64,000 bases of DNA from Streptomyces sp. HNM0574 (GTDB lineage: Bacteria; Actinomycetota; Actinomycetes; Streptomycetales; Streptomycetaceae). The stretch lies in NCBI RefSeq assembly GCF_012726235.1, contig NZ_JAASAH010000008.1:1-64000 (forward strand), given 5' to 3'. The first letter of the stretch is position 1. Each line of letters opens with the position of its first letter. Both the position numbers and the translations under genes were made by a program. Positions 16,570-25,750 of the stretch are shown one piece after another. The notes under the pieces were generated by a model, which had not been told where the DNA came from, searched no databases, and saw only the letters and a list, made by a program, of their open reading frames with translations.

Positions 16570-18094
16570 GGAGCACTCCTCGCCCGGTGGCGGCCGGCTG
16601 TCCGGGACGGGCGCCGGGCACCTGGCTGCTCCAGCCCGCCGCACGGGCCAGCGTCCGCCAGCGGACGAAGTCGTCGTAGAGCGCCCCGTACGCCCGGGCC
16701 CGCTCCGGGTCCGGCTGCCACACCGACGGCATCCGCACGTACTCGGCCGCCGCGTGCTCCAGGCCGGGGGCCGCGCCGGTGAGGACGAGGCCGGTCAGGA
16801 AGGCGCCCTTGGCGCCGAGTTCGGTGTCGGCGGAGCGGCTGGTGGGCACCCCGGTCACGTCCGCGATGAGCCGGCACCAGGCGTCGCTGTTCGCGCCCCC
16901 GCCGCACAGCCGCAGCTCGGTGACGTGCGTGCCGGAGACGGCGAGGGAGTCCCGCAGCATCAGCGAGAGACCGTCGAGCACGGCACGGGCCAGGTCGGTG
17001 CGGGTGTGCTCCAGCGACAGGCCCCAGAAGGCGCCGCGGGCACGCGGGTCGAGGAACGGGGCGCGTTCCCCGGCGGGCGAGAGGTACGGCAGGAAGGCGA
17101 GCCCCGGCGGCGGCCCCTCGCGGCGGAAGGCGAGTTCGGCCAGCTCGGGCGGGCCCGCGAGGTCCAGCGTCCGCGCCGCCCAGGACAGCACGTCGGCGCC
17201 GTTGAGGGTGGGGAAGGCCCGCAGCACCCGCCCGTCGCCGCAGGAGATGGTGACCCCGGACGGTTCGCCGCCGGTGTCCGGGCCCTCGCGGACGACCTCG
17301 GTGCACAGCGTCGTGCCGAGAATCCCGCACGCCTGCCCGGGCGAGACGGCGCCGACGCCGCGCGCGGTGGCCGCGATGTCGTACGGGGCCATCACGACCG
17401 GCAGCCCGGGCGGCAGGCCCAGCAACCCGGCCGCCTCGCCGGTCAGTTGGGCCACCCGCTCCTCCTCGCGCAGCACCCGGGGCAGCAGCCGCGCGTACGG
17501 TTCGAGGCCGAACAGGCGGATCAGCTCCGGGTCGTAGCCGCCGGTGGCGTGGTCGAGGAAGGGCGCCGAGGCGTCCGAGGTGTCCACGGCCGTGACCCCG
17601 GTCAGCCGGAGGAACAGCCAGCCCGCCGCGGTCAGCGAGGCGGTGGACTCCGCGAGCCGCGCCGGGTCGTGCGCGGCGAACCAGGAGAACACCGCGTTCG
17701 GCATGCCGCCGCAGGTCAGCGAGCCGTTGCGGCGGAAGCCCTCGGCCAGCACGCCGTCCGCCTCCCAGGCCGCGAGGACGTCGCGGGCCCGGCCGTCCGA
17801 CCACAGCACGGCCGGGCCGGTGGGCCGCCCGGCCGCGTCGACCAGCCACACCCCGTCGCCCTGCGCGGTGAACGCGAGGAACCGGACCGGGTCGTCCCCC
17901 GGCCGCTCCGCGAGGACCTGCCGCACGGAGCGGACGACGGTCTCCCACACGGCCTCCATGTCCTGCTCGGCCCAGCCGGGGTGCGGGCGCCGCACCTCGG
18001 TGGCGAGCCGCGCGACGGCGGTCTCCTCGCCCCGGTCGTCCAGGACGACGGACTTGATCACCGTGGTGCCGAGGTCGACGGCGAGTACGGACAC
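16562..18094 (-). CDS. FGGY-family carbohydrate kinase (first in operon)
   Basis: A 510-aa kinase beginning VLAVDLGTTVIKSVVLD (phosphate-1 loop), followed by FTAQGDGVWLVDAAGRP, a stretch I associate with erythritol and pentitol kinases, then ILGTTLCTEVV and the FGGY C-domain LRLCGGGANSDAWCRLIADV. GTG 18094 has an AAAGGA ribosome-binding site. It leads the operon kinase-kinase-phosphatase and is divergent from a DeoR-type repressor with a repeat-bearing 256-bp intergenic region. Two unlike kinases plus a phosphatase without any dehydrogenase or transporter is unusual for a sugar operon. A polyol substrate is a guess. Confidence 0.85.
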   Translation of the reverse strand: MSVLAVDLGTTVIKSVVLDDRGEETAVARLATEVRRPHPGWAEQDMEAVWETVVRSVRQVLAERPGDDPVRFLAFTAQGDGVWLVDAAGRPTGPAVLWSDGRARDVLAAWEADGVLAEGFRRNGSLTCGGMPNAVFSWFAAHDPARLAESTASLTAAGWLFLRLTGVTAVDTSDASAPFLDHATGGYDPELIRLFGLEPYARLLPRVLREEERVAQLTGEAAGLLGLPPGLPVVMAPYDIAATARGVGAVSPGQACGILGTTLCTEVVREGPDTGGEPSGVTISCGDGRVLRAFPTLNGADVLSWAARTLDLAGPPELAELAFRREGPPPGLAFLPYLSPAGERAPFLDPRARGAFWGLSLEHTRTDLARAVLDGLSLMLRDSLAVSGTHVTELRLCGGGANSDAWCRLIADVTGVPTSRSADTELGAKGAFLTGLVLTGAAPGLEHAAAEYVRMPSVWQPDPERARAYGALYDDFVRWRTLARAAGWSSQVPGARPGQPAATGRGVLRD

Positions 18095-18318
18095 GGGCGG
18101 TCCTTTCGGGCAGGCGGGGCGCGGCGTGCGGCGGGAGCGGCGGCCGGGGTTCCGGCCGCCCGGCGGCGCGTGGCAAGCAGCAAATAGCCGACGCGGAACG
18201 GGCGTCAAGCATCCGCGGGCTTCTCCCGCGAGCCCGTCGGGCGGCCGTGTGAAACCGGCCGGGCCGCGAGCGCCGCCCCCGCTCCCGCGCCCTCCCGGGG
18301 CGTGATACCACCGTGAGA

Positions 18319-18342
18319 ACATCACACGGCGACATCACACGG
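18319..18342. promoter_or_regulatory. Direct repeats, probable DeoR operator
   Basis: Two identical 11-bp repeats ACATCACACGG (18319-18329 and 18332-18342) are offset by 13 bp. Partial inverted relatives (CCGTGAGA at 18311, CGTGAT at 18301) lie just upstream. They sit immediately before the DeoR gene and in the shared region with the kinase operon; the second repeat overlaps the ribosome-binding site. Confidence 0.5.
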
Positions 18343-18350
18343 AGGGTGGC

Positions 18351-19145
18351 GTGACGGACCGGACGGACGCGCGGGACGCGCGCAGGCAATGGATCAGGGA
18401 GACGGTCGCCGCGCGCGGCTTCGTCCGCGCCGGCGAGCTCGCCGAGAGCGCCGGCGTCAGCCTGATGACCGTCCACCGCGACCTGGACGCGCTCCAGTCG
18501 CAGGGCTGGCTGCGGAAGGTGCGCGGCGGCGCGACCGGCATGCCCTCCGCGCGGTTCCACGGCAGCGTCGCCGCGCGCACGGCCGCCATGCCCCGCACCA
18601 AGGAACTCCTCGCGCGGGAGGCCGCCGGAATCCTCACCCCCGGGCAGACGGTGCTGCTCGACGACAGCACCACCTGCCTGCCCCTGACCCGGCTCCTCGC
18701 CGAGCGGGCCCCGCTGACCGTCCTCACCAACTCGCTGCCCGCGCTCACCGCGCTCGCCCGCGAACCCGGCATCTCCGTGATCGGACTGGGCGGCAGCTAC
18801 TTCCCGGCCTACGACGCCTTCATGGGACTGCACACCGCCGAGAGCGTCGCCGCGTACCGGGCCGACGTGCTGTTCCTCTCGACCACGGCCGTCACCGGCG
18901 GCCGCTGCTACCACACCTCGCCGGAGACGGTGCAGGTCAAGCGGGCGATGCTGCGGGCCGCCGGCCGGAAGGTGCTGCTCGCCGACCACACCAAGTTCAC
19001 CCGCGACGGGCTCTACGCGCTGGCCCCGCTCACGGACTTCGACCTGCTCGTCACCGACGACGGGCTGCCCGAGGCCGAGGTCCGCTCCGTCCGCGCGGCC
19101 GGCACCGCCGTCCGCGTCGTCCCCCGGGACCGGACGGAGAGCTGA
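18351..19145 (+). CDS. DeoR/GlpR-family transcriptional regulator
   Basis: A 264-aa regulator. The N-terminal DeoR helix-turn-helix is RAGELAESAGVSLMTVHRDLDALQSQGWLRKVRGGAT-like (about residues 22-60). The C-terminal DeoRC effector domain senses a sugar phosphate, with VLLDDSTTCLPL, GLGGSYFPAYDAFMG, LFLSTTAVTGGRCYHTS and KVLLADHTKFTRDG. GTG 18351 follows GGAGGG. It is divergent from the kinase operon and very probably represses it until the phosphorylated substrate appears. Confidence 0.9.
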   Translation: MTDRTDARDARRQWIRETVAARGFVRAGELAESAGVSLMTVHRDLDALQSQGWLRKVRGGATGMPSARFHGSVAARTAAMPRTKELLAREAAGILTPGQTVLLDDSTTCLPLTRLLAERAPLTVLTNSLPALTALAREPGISVIGLGGSYFPAYDAFMGLHTAESVAAYRADVLFLSTTAVTGGRCYHTSPETVQVKRAMLRAAGRKVLLADHTKFTRDGLYALAPLTDFDLLVTDDGLPEAEVRSVRAAGTAVRVVPRDRTES

Positions 19146-19155
19146 ACTCCCGCCG

Positions 19156-19449
19156 TCACCCGGCCTGTTCCGCCGACTCCCGCGCCGCGGCCTTGAGGGC
19201 CTGGCCCGCCAGGTACCAGCCGTGCTCGCCGGCCAGGCCGGACTCGGCCAGCGCCTCGTCCTTCGCGCCGACCGCCTGCCGGACGGCCTCGCGCAGCTCC
19301 TCGGCGCGCTGCTTCTCCTCGTCGGTCCACTCGGCCCCCGGCTTGCCCACCTCGCGGGTGTGGGCGTCGAGGGCGGTGAACGCGTCGTCGGCGGCGGTCT
19401 GGAGTGCGACCAGGGAGGCGTGCTGCGCGGGATCGATGATGTCGGCCAT
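19156..19449 (-). CDS. Small conserved helical protein
   Basis: A 97-aa protein, not assigned to a named family. It is alpha-helical, acidic and alanine-rich, starting MADIIDPAQHASLVALQTAADDA and containing EWTDEEKQRAEELREAVRQAV and a terminal GLAGEHGWYLAGQALKAAAR helix. I recall similar small proteins in other streptomycetes. It has no signal or membrane segment. It converges on the DeoR gene with only a 10-bp gap. Confidence 0.6.
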   Translation of the reverse strand: MADIIDPAQHASLVALQTAADDAFTALDAHTREVGKPGAEWTDEEKQRAEELREAVRQAVGAKDEALAESGLAGEHGWYLAGQALKAAARESAEQAG

Positions 19450-19494
19450 ACGTACGAGAGTACGACCACCGCGACGTTTTCCCTGCGTACGGGC

Positions 19495-20076
19495 TCACCT
19501 CGGCCCGTCGCCCGGTGCCGCGCGTGGACGGTAGCGGGCGAGGACGGTGCCGTTGCCGAACCGGCGCTCCTCCAGCAGCTCCAGGTCCAGCCGGGCGTGC
19601 CGGGGGAGGGCGGGCTTGCCGCCGCCCACGAGGAACGGGGTGACGTACATCTGGAACTCGTCGACGAGCCCGGCCCGGATCGCGTGCCCCGCCAGCTCAG
19701 GGCCGCTCACGTTCAGATCGGCCGCCGCCGACTCCTTCAGCCGGCGCACCTCCCCGGGCTCGAAGGCGCGCAGCAGCCGGGTGCGGGAGGTGGTGACGGC
19801 GGGCAGCGACGTCGAGTACACGACCTTGTCGGCGGCCTGCCAGACGCGGGCGAACTCCCGCCCCTCGGGCGGCTGCGCGGCGACGGTCTCCGGGTCCTCC
19901 CAGACCCGCATCTCCTCGTACATCCGCCGCCCGTACAGATAGGTGCCGACGGGGCGTTCCAGCGCGTTGATGAAGCTGAGCAACTCCTCGTCGGGGGCGC
20001 TCCATTCGTACGCGCCGTCCTCGTCGGCCACGTAGCCGTCGAGGGACATCAGCGCCGCGTAGATCAGCCGGGCCAT
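19495..20076 (-). CDS. Dihydrofolate reductase-like protein (RibD C-terminal domain)
   Basis: A 193-aa single-domain protein of the RibD_C/DHFR-like superfamily: LIYAALMSLDGYVADEDGAYEWS at the N-terminus, YLYGRRMYEEMRVWED, then LNVSGPELAGHAIRAGLVDEFQMYVTPFLVGGGKPALP, the NADPH-binding and subunit-interface region. These stand-alone proteins are putative NAD(P)H-dependent reductases, not folate enzymes. The ATG at 20076 is supported by GAGGAG. Confidence 0.85.
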   Translation of the reverse strand: MARLIYAALMSLDGYVADEDGAYEWSAPDEELLSFINALERPVGTYLYGRRMYEEMRVWEDPETVAAQPPEGREFARVWQAADKVVYSTSLPAVTTSRTRLLRAFEPGEVRRLKESAAADLNVSGPELAGHAIRAGLVDEFQMYVTPFLVGGGKPALPRHARLDLELLEERRFGNGTVLARYRPRAAPGDGPR

Positions 20077-20261
20077 CCTGACTCCTCCTCCGCACCTGCC
20101 GGACGGGCGCCCGGCGCCCTCACGCTAGGGCACCCCGCGTCCCCCGGCCGGTGCGTCCGTTCCTCCCCGCGTGTAACGAAAACCTTGCGGTGCCTACCGT
20201 TCGCTCGGCGAAGGCGCCAGGATGCTGCGCCCGGCCCCGACCCGCCCGGAGGGAACCGCAG

Positions 20262-22766
20262 ATGACCGACCCGACCGGCCCCGACCCCGCACACACCGCC
20301 GCCGTCGAGCGGGCCCTCGCCGCGCTCGACCTCGACACCAAGGCCGGGCTGCTGTCCGGCAGCGGCATGTGGACCCTGCCCGCCGTCCCCCGGATCGGAC
20401 TGCGGACCCTCGTGCTGTCGGACGGGCCCGTCGGCGTGCGGGGCACCGGATGGAGCGCCGGCGACCCGTCCGTCGCGCTGCCCAGCCCCACCGCGCTCGC
20501 CGCCACCTGGGACCCGGGGCTCGCCCGCCGCGCCGGGCACCTGCTCGCGCAGGAGGCCCGCCGCAAGGGCGTGCACGTGCTGCTCGCGCCGACGGTCAAC
20601 CTGCACCGCTCGCCGCTCGGCGGGCGGCACTTCGAGTGCTTCTCGGAGGACCCGCACCTCACAGGACGGATCGGCGCGGCCTACGTCGGCGGGGTGCAGG
20701 AGGGCGGCGTCGGCACGACCGTGAAGCACTTCGTCGGCAACGACGCCGAGACCGAGCGGTACACCGTCGACAACCGCATCGCCCCGCGCCCGCTGCGCGA
20801 GCTGTACCTCGCCCCCTTCGAGCACATCGTCCGGCACGCCCGCCCCTGGGGCGTGATGACGGCCTACAACCGGGTCAACGGCACGACCATGACCGAGCAC
20901 CGGCACCTGGTGCGGGAGGTGCTGCGCGGCGCATGGGGCTTCGACGGCTGCAACGTCTCCGACTGGACCGCCGCCCGCGACACCGTGCGCGCCCTGCGCG
21001 GCGGCCTCGACGTGGCCATGCCCGGGCCCCGCACCGTCTACGGCCCGCCGCTGGCCGCCGCCGTGCGGGAAGGCCGCGTCGCCGAGGACGAGCTGGACGC
21101 CGCCGTCCGCCGCGTCCTGCTGCTCGCCGCCCGCGCCGGCCGCCTGGCGGGCGTCCCCGCCGCCGTCGCGCCCGCGGACCTGCCACCGGAGACGGACGGC
21201 CGGGCGCTGGCCCGCGAGATCGCCCGCCGCTCCTTCGTCCTGCTCCGCAACGAGCCGGCCGCCCCCGGGAGTTCGGCGCTGCTGCCGCTGGACCCGGGGG
21301 CGCTGCGCGAGGTGGCCGTCGTCGGCGCCTGCGCGCGGGACGCGCGGGTGCTCGGCGGCGGCTCGGCGACCGTCTTCCCCGAGCACGTCGTCTCCCCGCT
21401 GGAGGGGCTGCGGGACGCGCTGCCCGAGGACGTCGCGCTCACCTTCGCGCCCGGCGCCGACCCGCGGGCCCGCGTCCCCGCCGCCCGCGAGGGCTTCGCC
21501 CTGCGCGCCCGCTACCTCGGCCACGACGGCGAAGTCCTCGCGGAGCAGCGGCAGTCCGACGGCCGGGTGCAGGCCCTGGGCACCCTCCCCGAGGGCGTCA
21601 CCGCCGCCGCGCTCGCCGCCGTCGAGCTCACCGGGCAGCTCACCCCGCGCACCGGCGGCACCCACACCCTCGCCGTCTCCGGCACCGGCGGCCTGCGGCT
21701 CACCGTCGACGGCGAGGTGCTCCTCGACGAGCACCGGGCCCCCGACGGCGGCGACCCGTTCGAGGCCTACCTGAACCCGCCCGAGACCCGGCTGCCCGTG
21801 CCGCTCACCGAGGGCCGGACGGTCCCCGTCACCCTCCGCTGCGTGCCCCTCGGCACCGGAGCGGAGGACGCGCTGCCCGCCCTGGTCTTCGCGCTCGGGC
21901 ACGCCGAACCGCACGGAGGGCCCGAGGAGGAGATCGCGGCCGCGGTGCGCGCGGCCGGGCGCGCGGACGTGGCCGTGGTGGTCGTGGGCACCACCGAGGA
22001 GACCGAGTCCGAGGGGTTCGACCGCGCCGGCCTGCGCCTGCCGGGCCGGCAGGACGAACTGGTCACGCGGGTCGCCGCCGCCAACCCGCGCACCGTCGTG
22101 GTCGTCAACTCCGGTTCCCCGGTGGAGCTTCCGTGGCGCGCGGAGGTACCGGCCGTGCTGCTCACCTGGTTCCCCGGACAGGAGGCGGGCGCGGCCCTCG
22201 CCGACGTCCTCCTCGGCGACGCCGAACCCGGCGGCCGGCTGCCCACCACCTGGCCCGCCCGCCTCGCCGAGGCCCCCGTCCGCCGCGTCACCCCGACGGA
22301 CGGCCGACTGTCCTACAGCGAGGGCGTGTTCATCGGCTACCGGGCCTGGGAACGGTCCGGCACCGCCCCCGCCTACCCCTTCGGGCACGGCCTCGGCTAC
22401 ACGGACTGGACGTACGAGTCACTGACCGCCACCCCGGGCCTCGCCCGGGTCCGGGTCCGCAACACCGGCGCCCGGCCGGGCGCCGAGACCGTGCAGCTCT
22501 ACCTCGCCCCGCGCGAGGAGGGCCCCGGCCCCGCGCGCCCGGCCCGCGTCCTCGCCGGGTTCGCGCGCGTGACGGCGGGCCCGGGGGAGGCGGCGGAGGC
22601 CGAAATCCCGCTGCCGCGCCGGGCGTTCGAGATCTGGGACGAGGACCGGGACGACTGGCGCTTCCTGCCCGGCACCTACGCCGTGGAGGCCGCCCGCAGC
22701 GTCACCGACCGCCGGCTGACCACCACCGTCACCGTTACCGGACCGGAGCACGGTCCGGGGGTGTGA
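20262..22766 (+). CDS. GH3 beta-glucosidase with PA14 domain
   Basis: An 834-aa glycoside hydrolase family 3 enzyme without signal peptide, so probably cytosolic. The N-terminal barrel shows VLSDGPVGVRG, VKHFVGNDAETER and GFDGCNVSDWTA with the nucleophile Asp234. The second alpha/beta domain carries RRSFVLLRNE and GGGSATVFPEHVVSPLEGL. A PA14-type insert (about residues 410-560) has TPRTGGTHTLAVSGTGGLRLTVDGEVLLD. The C-terminus is an Fn3-like domain (VRVRNTGARPGAETVQLYL). ATG 20262 has GGAGGG at proper distance. The substrate is probably a plant or fungal beta-glucoside taken up by the cell. Confidence 0.9.
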   Translation: MTDPTGPDPAHTAAVERALAALDLDTKAGLLSGSGMWTLPAVPRIGLRTLVLSDGPVGVRGTGWSAGDPSVALPSPTALAATWDPGLARRAGHLLAQEARRKGVHVLLAPTVNLHRSPLGGRHFECFSEDPHLTGRIGAAYVGGVQEGGVGTTVKHFVGNDAETERYTVDNRIAPRPLRELYLAPFEHIVRHARPWGVMTAYNRVNGTTMTEHRHLVREVLRGAWGFDGCNVSDWTAARDTVRALRGGLDVAMPGPRTVYGPPLAAAVREGRVAEDELDAAVRRVLLLAARAGRLAGVPAAVAPADLPPETDGRALAREIARRSFVLLRNEPAAPGSSALLPLDPGALREVAVVGACARDARVLGGGSATVFPEHVVSPLEGLRDALPEDVALTFAPGADPRARVPAAREGFALRARYLGHDGEVLAEQRQSDGRVQALGTLPEGVTAAALAAVELTGQLTPRTGGTHTLAVSGTGGLRLTVDGEVLLDEHRAPDGGDPFEAYLNPPETRLPVPLTEGRTVPVTLRCVPLGTGAEDALPALVFALGHAEPHGGPEEEIAAAVRAAGRADVAVVVVGTTEETESEGFDRAGLRLPGRQDELVTRVAAANPRTVVVVNSGSPVELPWRAEVPAVLLTWFPGQEAGAALADVLLGDAEPGGRLPTTWPARLAEAPVRRVTPTDGRLSYSEGVFIGYRAWERSGTAPAYPFGHGLGYTDWTYESLTATPGLARVRVRNTGARPGAETVQLYLAPREEGPGPARPARVLAGFARVTAGPGEAAEAEIPLPRRAFEIWDEDRDDWRFLPGTYAVEAARSVTDRRLTTTVTVTGPEHGPGV

Positions 22767-22842
22767 CGCGCGCCCCGGGGGGAACCGGCGGGAGGTGCGG
22801 GCCGCCCGGCGGCGGCCGCGCCGATCGCACAGGGAGCCTGCC

Positions 22843-23823
22843 ATGGACGCGCTGCGAGGACGTTCCGTACTGGTCACCGGCGGATCGCGGGGCCTGGGGC
22901 TGCTGCTGGCCCGGCAGTGCAAGGCCCGCGGCTGCGCGGTCACCGTGGCCGCCCGGGACGGGGACGAACTCGACCGCGCCGTCGGCCTGCTCGGCCGGGG
23001 CACCCCCGGCGCCGTCACCGGCCGCGTCTGCGACGTACGGGACGCGGAGGCCGTGCGCACGCTCGTCGCCGGCACGGCCCGTGAGCAGGGCGGACTCGAC
23101 GTGGTGCTGGCCAACGCGGGCGTCATCCAGGTCGGCCCGGCCGAGGCGGCGGGCCCGGACGCCTTCCGGGACGCGATGGAGACCATGTTCTTCGGCGCCC
23201 TGCACACCTCCCTCGCCGCCCTCCCGTACCTGCGAGACGGGGAAGGCCGCGGGCGGCTGGCGCTGATCGGCTCGGTGGGCGGGCTGATCCCGGTGCCGCA
23301 CCTGGTGCCGTACTCCTGCGCGAAGTCCGCCGTCGCCGCGCTCGCCGAGGGGCTCCGCACCGAACACGCGGCACTCGGCGTGAGCGTCACCGAGGTGCAC
23401 CCGGGACTCATGCGCACCGGGTCGCACCTGCGGGCCGAGTTCGCCGGGGACGCGCGGCGCGAGTACGGCTGGTTCGCGACGCTCGCCGGGCTGCCGCTGC
23501 TCTCCATGGACGCGGAACGCGCCGCCGAACGCATCGTCGCCGCCGTCGAGCGCCGGCGCCCCCGCCTCGTCCTCACCCCGGCGGCCAGGCTCGGCGCCCG
23601 CGCGCACGGCCTCGCCCCCGTCCTCGTCAGCCGCGCCGACGCGGGCGTCGCCCGCCTGCTGCCGGACGCGCCCGCGAACGGCGCGGACGGGCACCGCCGG
23701 AGGACCGGCGCCGAGATCGACGCCGGCCGCGGCCGCTGGCAGCGGGCGCTGAGCGCCCTCAACGAACGCGCCGCCGGACGCTTCAACGAGACCGCGGGCC
23801 AGGGCGCCCGGAGCACGCGCTAG
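22843..23823 (+). CDS. SDR-family NAD(P)-dependent oxidoreductase
   Basis: A 326-aa short-chain dehydrogenase. It has the Rossmann motif VLVTGGSRGLGLLLARQ, then ANAG, and the catalytic triad Ser (LIGSVGG) with YSCAK (Tyr-x-x-x-Lys). The C-terminal 70 residues extend beyond the core and are Arg-rich, a form seen in DltE/YqjQ-like SDRs. ATG 22843 follows AGGGAG. It is 77 bp after the GH3 gene but has no evident functional link. Confidence 0.85.
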   Translation: MDALRGRSVLVTGGSRGLGLLLARQCKARGCAVTVAARDGDELDRAVGLLGRGTPGAVTGRVCDVRDAEAVRTLVAGTAREQGGLDVVLANAGVIQVGPAEAAGPDAFRDAMETMFFGALHTSLAALPYLRDGEGRGRLALIGSVGGLIPVPHLVPYSCAKSAVAALAEGLRTEHAALGVSVTEVHPGLMRTGSHLRAEFAGDARREYGWFATLAGLPLLSMDAERAAERIVAAVERRRPRLVLTPAARLGARAHGLAPVLVSRADAGVARLLPDAPANGADGHRRRTGAEIDAGRGRWQRALSALNERAAGRFNETAGQGARSTR

Positions 23824-24010
23824 AGCCGGGCGGCGGGGACCGGCGGGCGCCCGCGCGGTGCCGTTGCGCTGTGCGTTCGCCGCTGTGACGGGCGGGTGCC
23901 ATGGTGGGAAGTGGCGCGCCCCCTCCGGGCCGTGCCCGTGACGACGCGCGCGGATGCCCCGCCCGGCTGCCGGGCACCCCGATGCGAATCACCGGAAGTG
24001 AGCACAGCGC

Positions 24011-24844
24011 ATGAGCACCAGCCCGCTTCGTACCCAGCCCCGGACGACCCGGCACGCCCGGCACACCCCCGACACCTCGGCCGAGTTCGCCAGCCTCGCC
24101 GTCATGCCCGAAGGCCCCGAGAAGGAACGGCTCCAGGACGGGGTCGTACGGGCCTGGCTGCCGATGGCCCACCGGCTCGCCCGCCGCTACCGGGACCGGG
24201 GCGAGACCATGGAGGACCTCCAGCAGGTCGCCGCGCTCGCCCTGGTCAAGGCCGTCGAACGGTTCAACCCGGAGCGCGGCGGCGCCTTCGAACCGTTCGC
24301 CATCCCCACCATCTACGGCGAGCTGAAGCGGCACTTCCGCGACAACCTGTGGGACCTGCACGTGCCCCGCCGGGTGCAGAACCTGCGCAACCAGGTGCGG
24401 GTCAGCATCCGCGAGCTCAGCCTCGTCACGCCCGGCGGTTCACCCACCGTCGCGCAGATCGCCGAGCACAGCGGACTGACCGAGGAGGACGTGCAGTTGG
24501 GCATGGAGGCCCTGCACGGCTTCCGCTCGCTCTCCCTGGACGCACCCGTCGCGGGCGGCGACGGCGAGGACGGCTTCGGCCTGCTGGACACCCTCAGCAG
24601 CGAGGAGCACGGCTACGACCTGGCCGTGGACCGGGAGGCCGTACGCGGCTGCCTGGCCCGGCTGCCCAGCCGCGAGCGGGAGATCCTCTATCTGCGGTTC
24701 TTCTGCGACATGACCCAGTCCAGCATCGCCCGCCGGTTCGGCATCTCCCAGATGCACGTCTCCCGTCTCCTCGCCGGCGCCTGCCGCCGCGTCCGCGAGG
24801 AGATCGACGCGGGCGAGGCCGGCCCGGAACCGGACGGCTCCTGA
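24011..24844 (+). CDS. RNA polymerase sigma factor, SigB/SigF family
   Basis: A 277-aa alternative sigma factor. Region 2 contains LPMAHRLARRYRDRGETMEDLQQVAALALVKAVERF-like sequence and FEPFAIPTIYGELKRHFRD. Region 3 has PTVAQIAEHSGLTEEDV. Region 4 has LPSREREILYLRFFCDMTQSSIARRFGISQMHVSRLL. It belongs with the stress/development sigma factors SigB, SigF and SigG. No anti-sigma or anti-anti-sigma gene is adjacent. A weak self-type promoter (GTTC at 23875, 15-bp gap, GGGTGC at 23894) hints at autoregulation. ATG 24011 is chosen; the ribosome-binding site is weak. Confidence 0.9.
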   Translation: MSTSPLRTQPRTTRHARHTPDTSAEFASLAVMPEGPEKERLQDGVVRAWLPMAHRLARRYRDRGETMEDLQQVAALALVKAVERFNPERGGAFEPFAIPTIYGELKRHFRDNLWDLHVPRRVQNLRNQVRVSIRELSLVTPGGSPTVAQIAEHSGLTEEDVQLGMEALHGFRSLSLDAPVAGGDGEDGFGLLDTLSSEEHGYDLAVDREAVRGCLARLPSREREILYLRFFCDMTQSSIARRFGISQMHVSRLLAGACRRVREEIDAGEAGPEPDGS

Positions 24845-24853
24845 CCGCTCCCG

Positions 24854-25246
24854 TCACGCGTCGGGCATGTGCGGGACGTCGGCGTGGCACTCCAGGCGCA
24901 GCCACACCTGACGCTCCTGGTCACCGGAGGCCATGCCCTCCTCGCGGACGACGAAGGCATCCGTCAGCGCGCGGGCGAGGGTGTCCACCGCCTGCGGTGT
25001 GCCCTGGAGCTCCGCCGTGACCGGACCGGTCAGCGGGGTGGGCCGGGGCCGCTCCCACGGGGGTTCGACGGTGAGCTGCGCGGCCCACACGTGCGGGTGG
25101 CCGACCGTCGCCTGGTGCGGGGCGTGCGCGCCCCGGTCGGTCTCGAAGAGGGTGCCGAGCACCCGGAAGACGGTCTCGACGTCGCGCCAGGCGCCCTCGC
25201 TGATCTGCACCGAGACCTGCGTCGCGTCCTCTCGGACAGCCGTCAT
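24854..25246 (-). CDS. Conserved hypothetical protein
   Basis: A 130-aa soluble protein of no family known to me. It alternates strands and helices: TQVSVQISEGAWRDVETVFRVLGTLFETD at the N-terminus, VWAAQLTVEPPWERP in the middle, AVDTLARALTDAFVVREEG near the end and a final strand QVWLRLECHADVPH. There is no signal, membrane segment or metal motif. It converges on the sigma factor gene with a 9-bp gap. The ATG at 25246 has a GGGAGAG-type site. Confidence 0.55.
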   Translation of the reverse strand: MTAVREDATQVSVQISEGAWRDVETVFRVLGTLFETDRGAHAPHQATVGHPHVWAAQLTVEPPWERPRPTPLTGPVTAELQGTPQAVDTLARALTDAFVVREEGMASGDQERQVWLRLECHADVPHMPDA

Positions 25247-25383
25247 GACTGCTCTCCCTCACTCGCGCGGGCGCGCGCACCCACTCCGTGCGCTCCTGCC
25301 GCCCGGGTGCCCTTCCGCCCGGCACCGAAACCCGCACGGGCACACCGGGTGAGAAACCGGCGAATCGGGAAACCCGTGACGTT

Positions 25384-25743
25384 ATGGACGTCATCACGCT
25401 GCTGGCCGCTCACCGGGACCACCTCATCGGTATCGGCCCGCTCATCCTCGGGATCCTGATCGTGGCGGCCCTGATCCTCGCCGTCGTCTTCGGCATGCGC
25501 GCGGGCAAGACCCGCTCCCTGCCGCCCCGCCAGAAGCCCCCGGCCGGACCGCACCCGGGCTTCGAGGAGGACGACCACGTGCACCCGGCCGAGATGCCGC
25601 ACGACGGCAGGCGCCGCATGCCGTACGAGATCAGCACCCAGCCGGACACGGCCGAGGAGGACGAGCCCGAGCCGGGCAACGGCCCCGCACGGCGGGACGA
25701 GAACGGCCCGGACTCCACCGCCACCGGCCGCCCCGGCGCCTAG
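25384..25743 (+). CDS. DUF6479-like small membrane protein
   Basis: A 119-aa protein with one N-terminal membrane helix (IGPLILGILIVAALILAVVFG, residues about 17-37) followed by RAGKTRSLPPRQKPPAGPHPG and a hydrophilic acidic tail with HPAEMPHDGRRRMPYEI. The arrangement (short N-out segment, one helix, Pro-rich cytosolic tail) matches streptomycete proteins grouped as DUF6479. The function is unknown. ATG 25384 begins right before the helix; upstream in-frame codons lack coding character. Confidence 0.65.
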   Translation: MDVITLLAAHRDHLIGIGPLILGILIVAALILAVVFGMRAGKTRSLPPRQKPPAGPHPGFEEDDHVHPAEMPHDGRRRMPYEISTQPDTAEEDEPEPGNGPARRDENGPDSTATGRPGA

Positions 25744-25750
25744 CCGCCCC

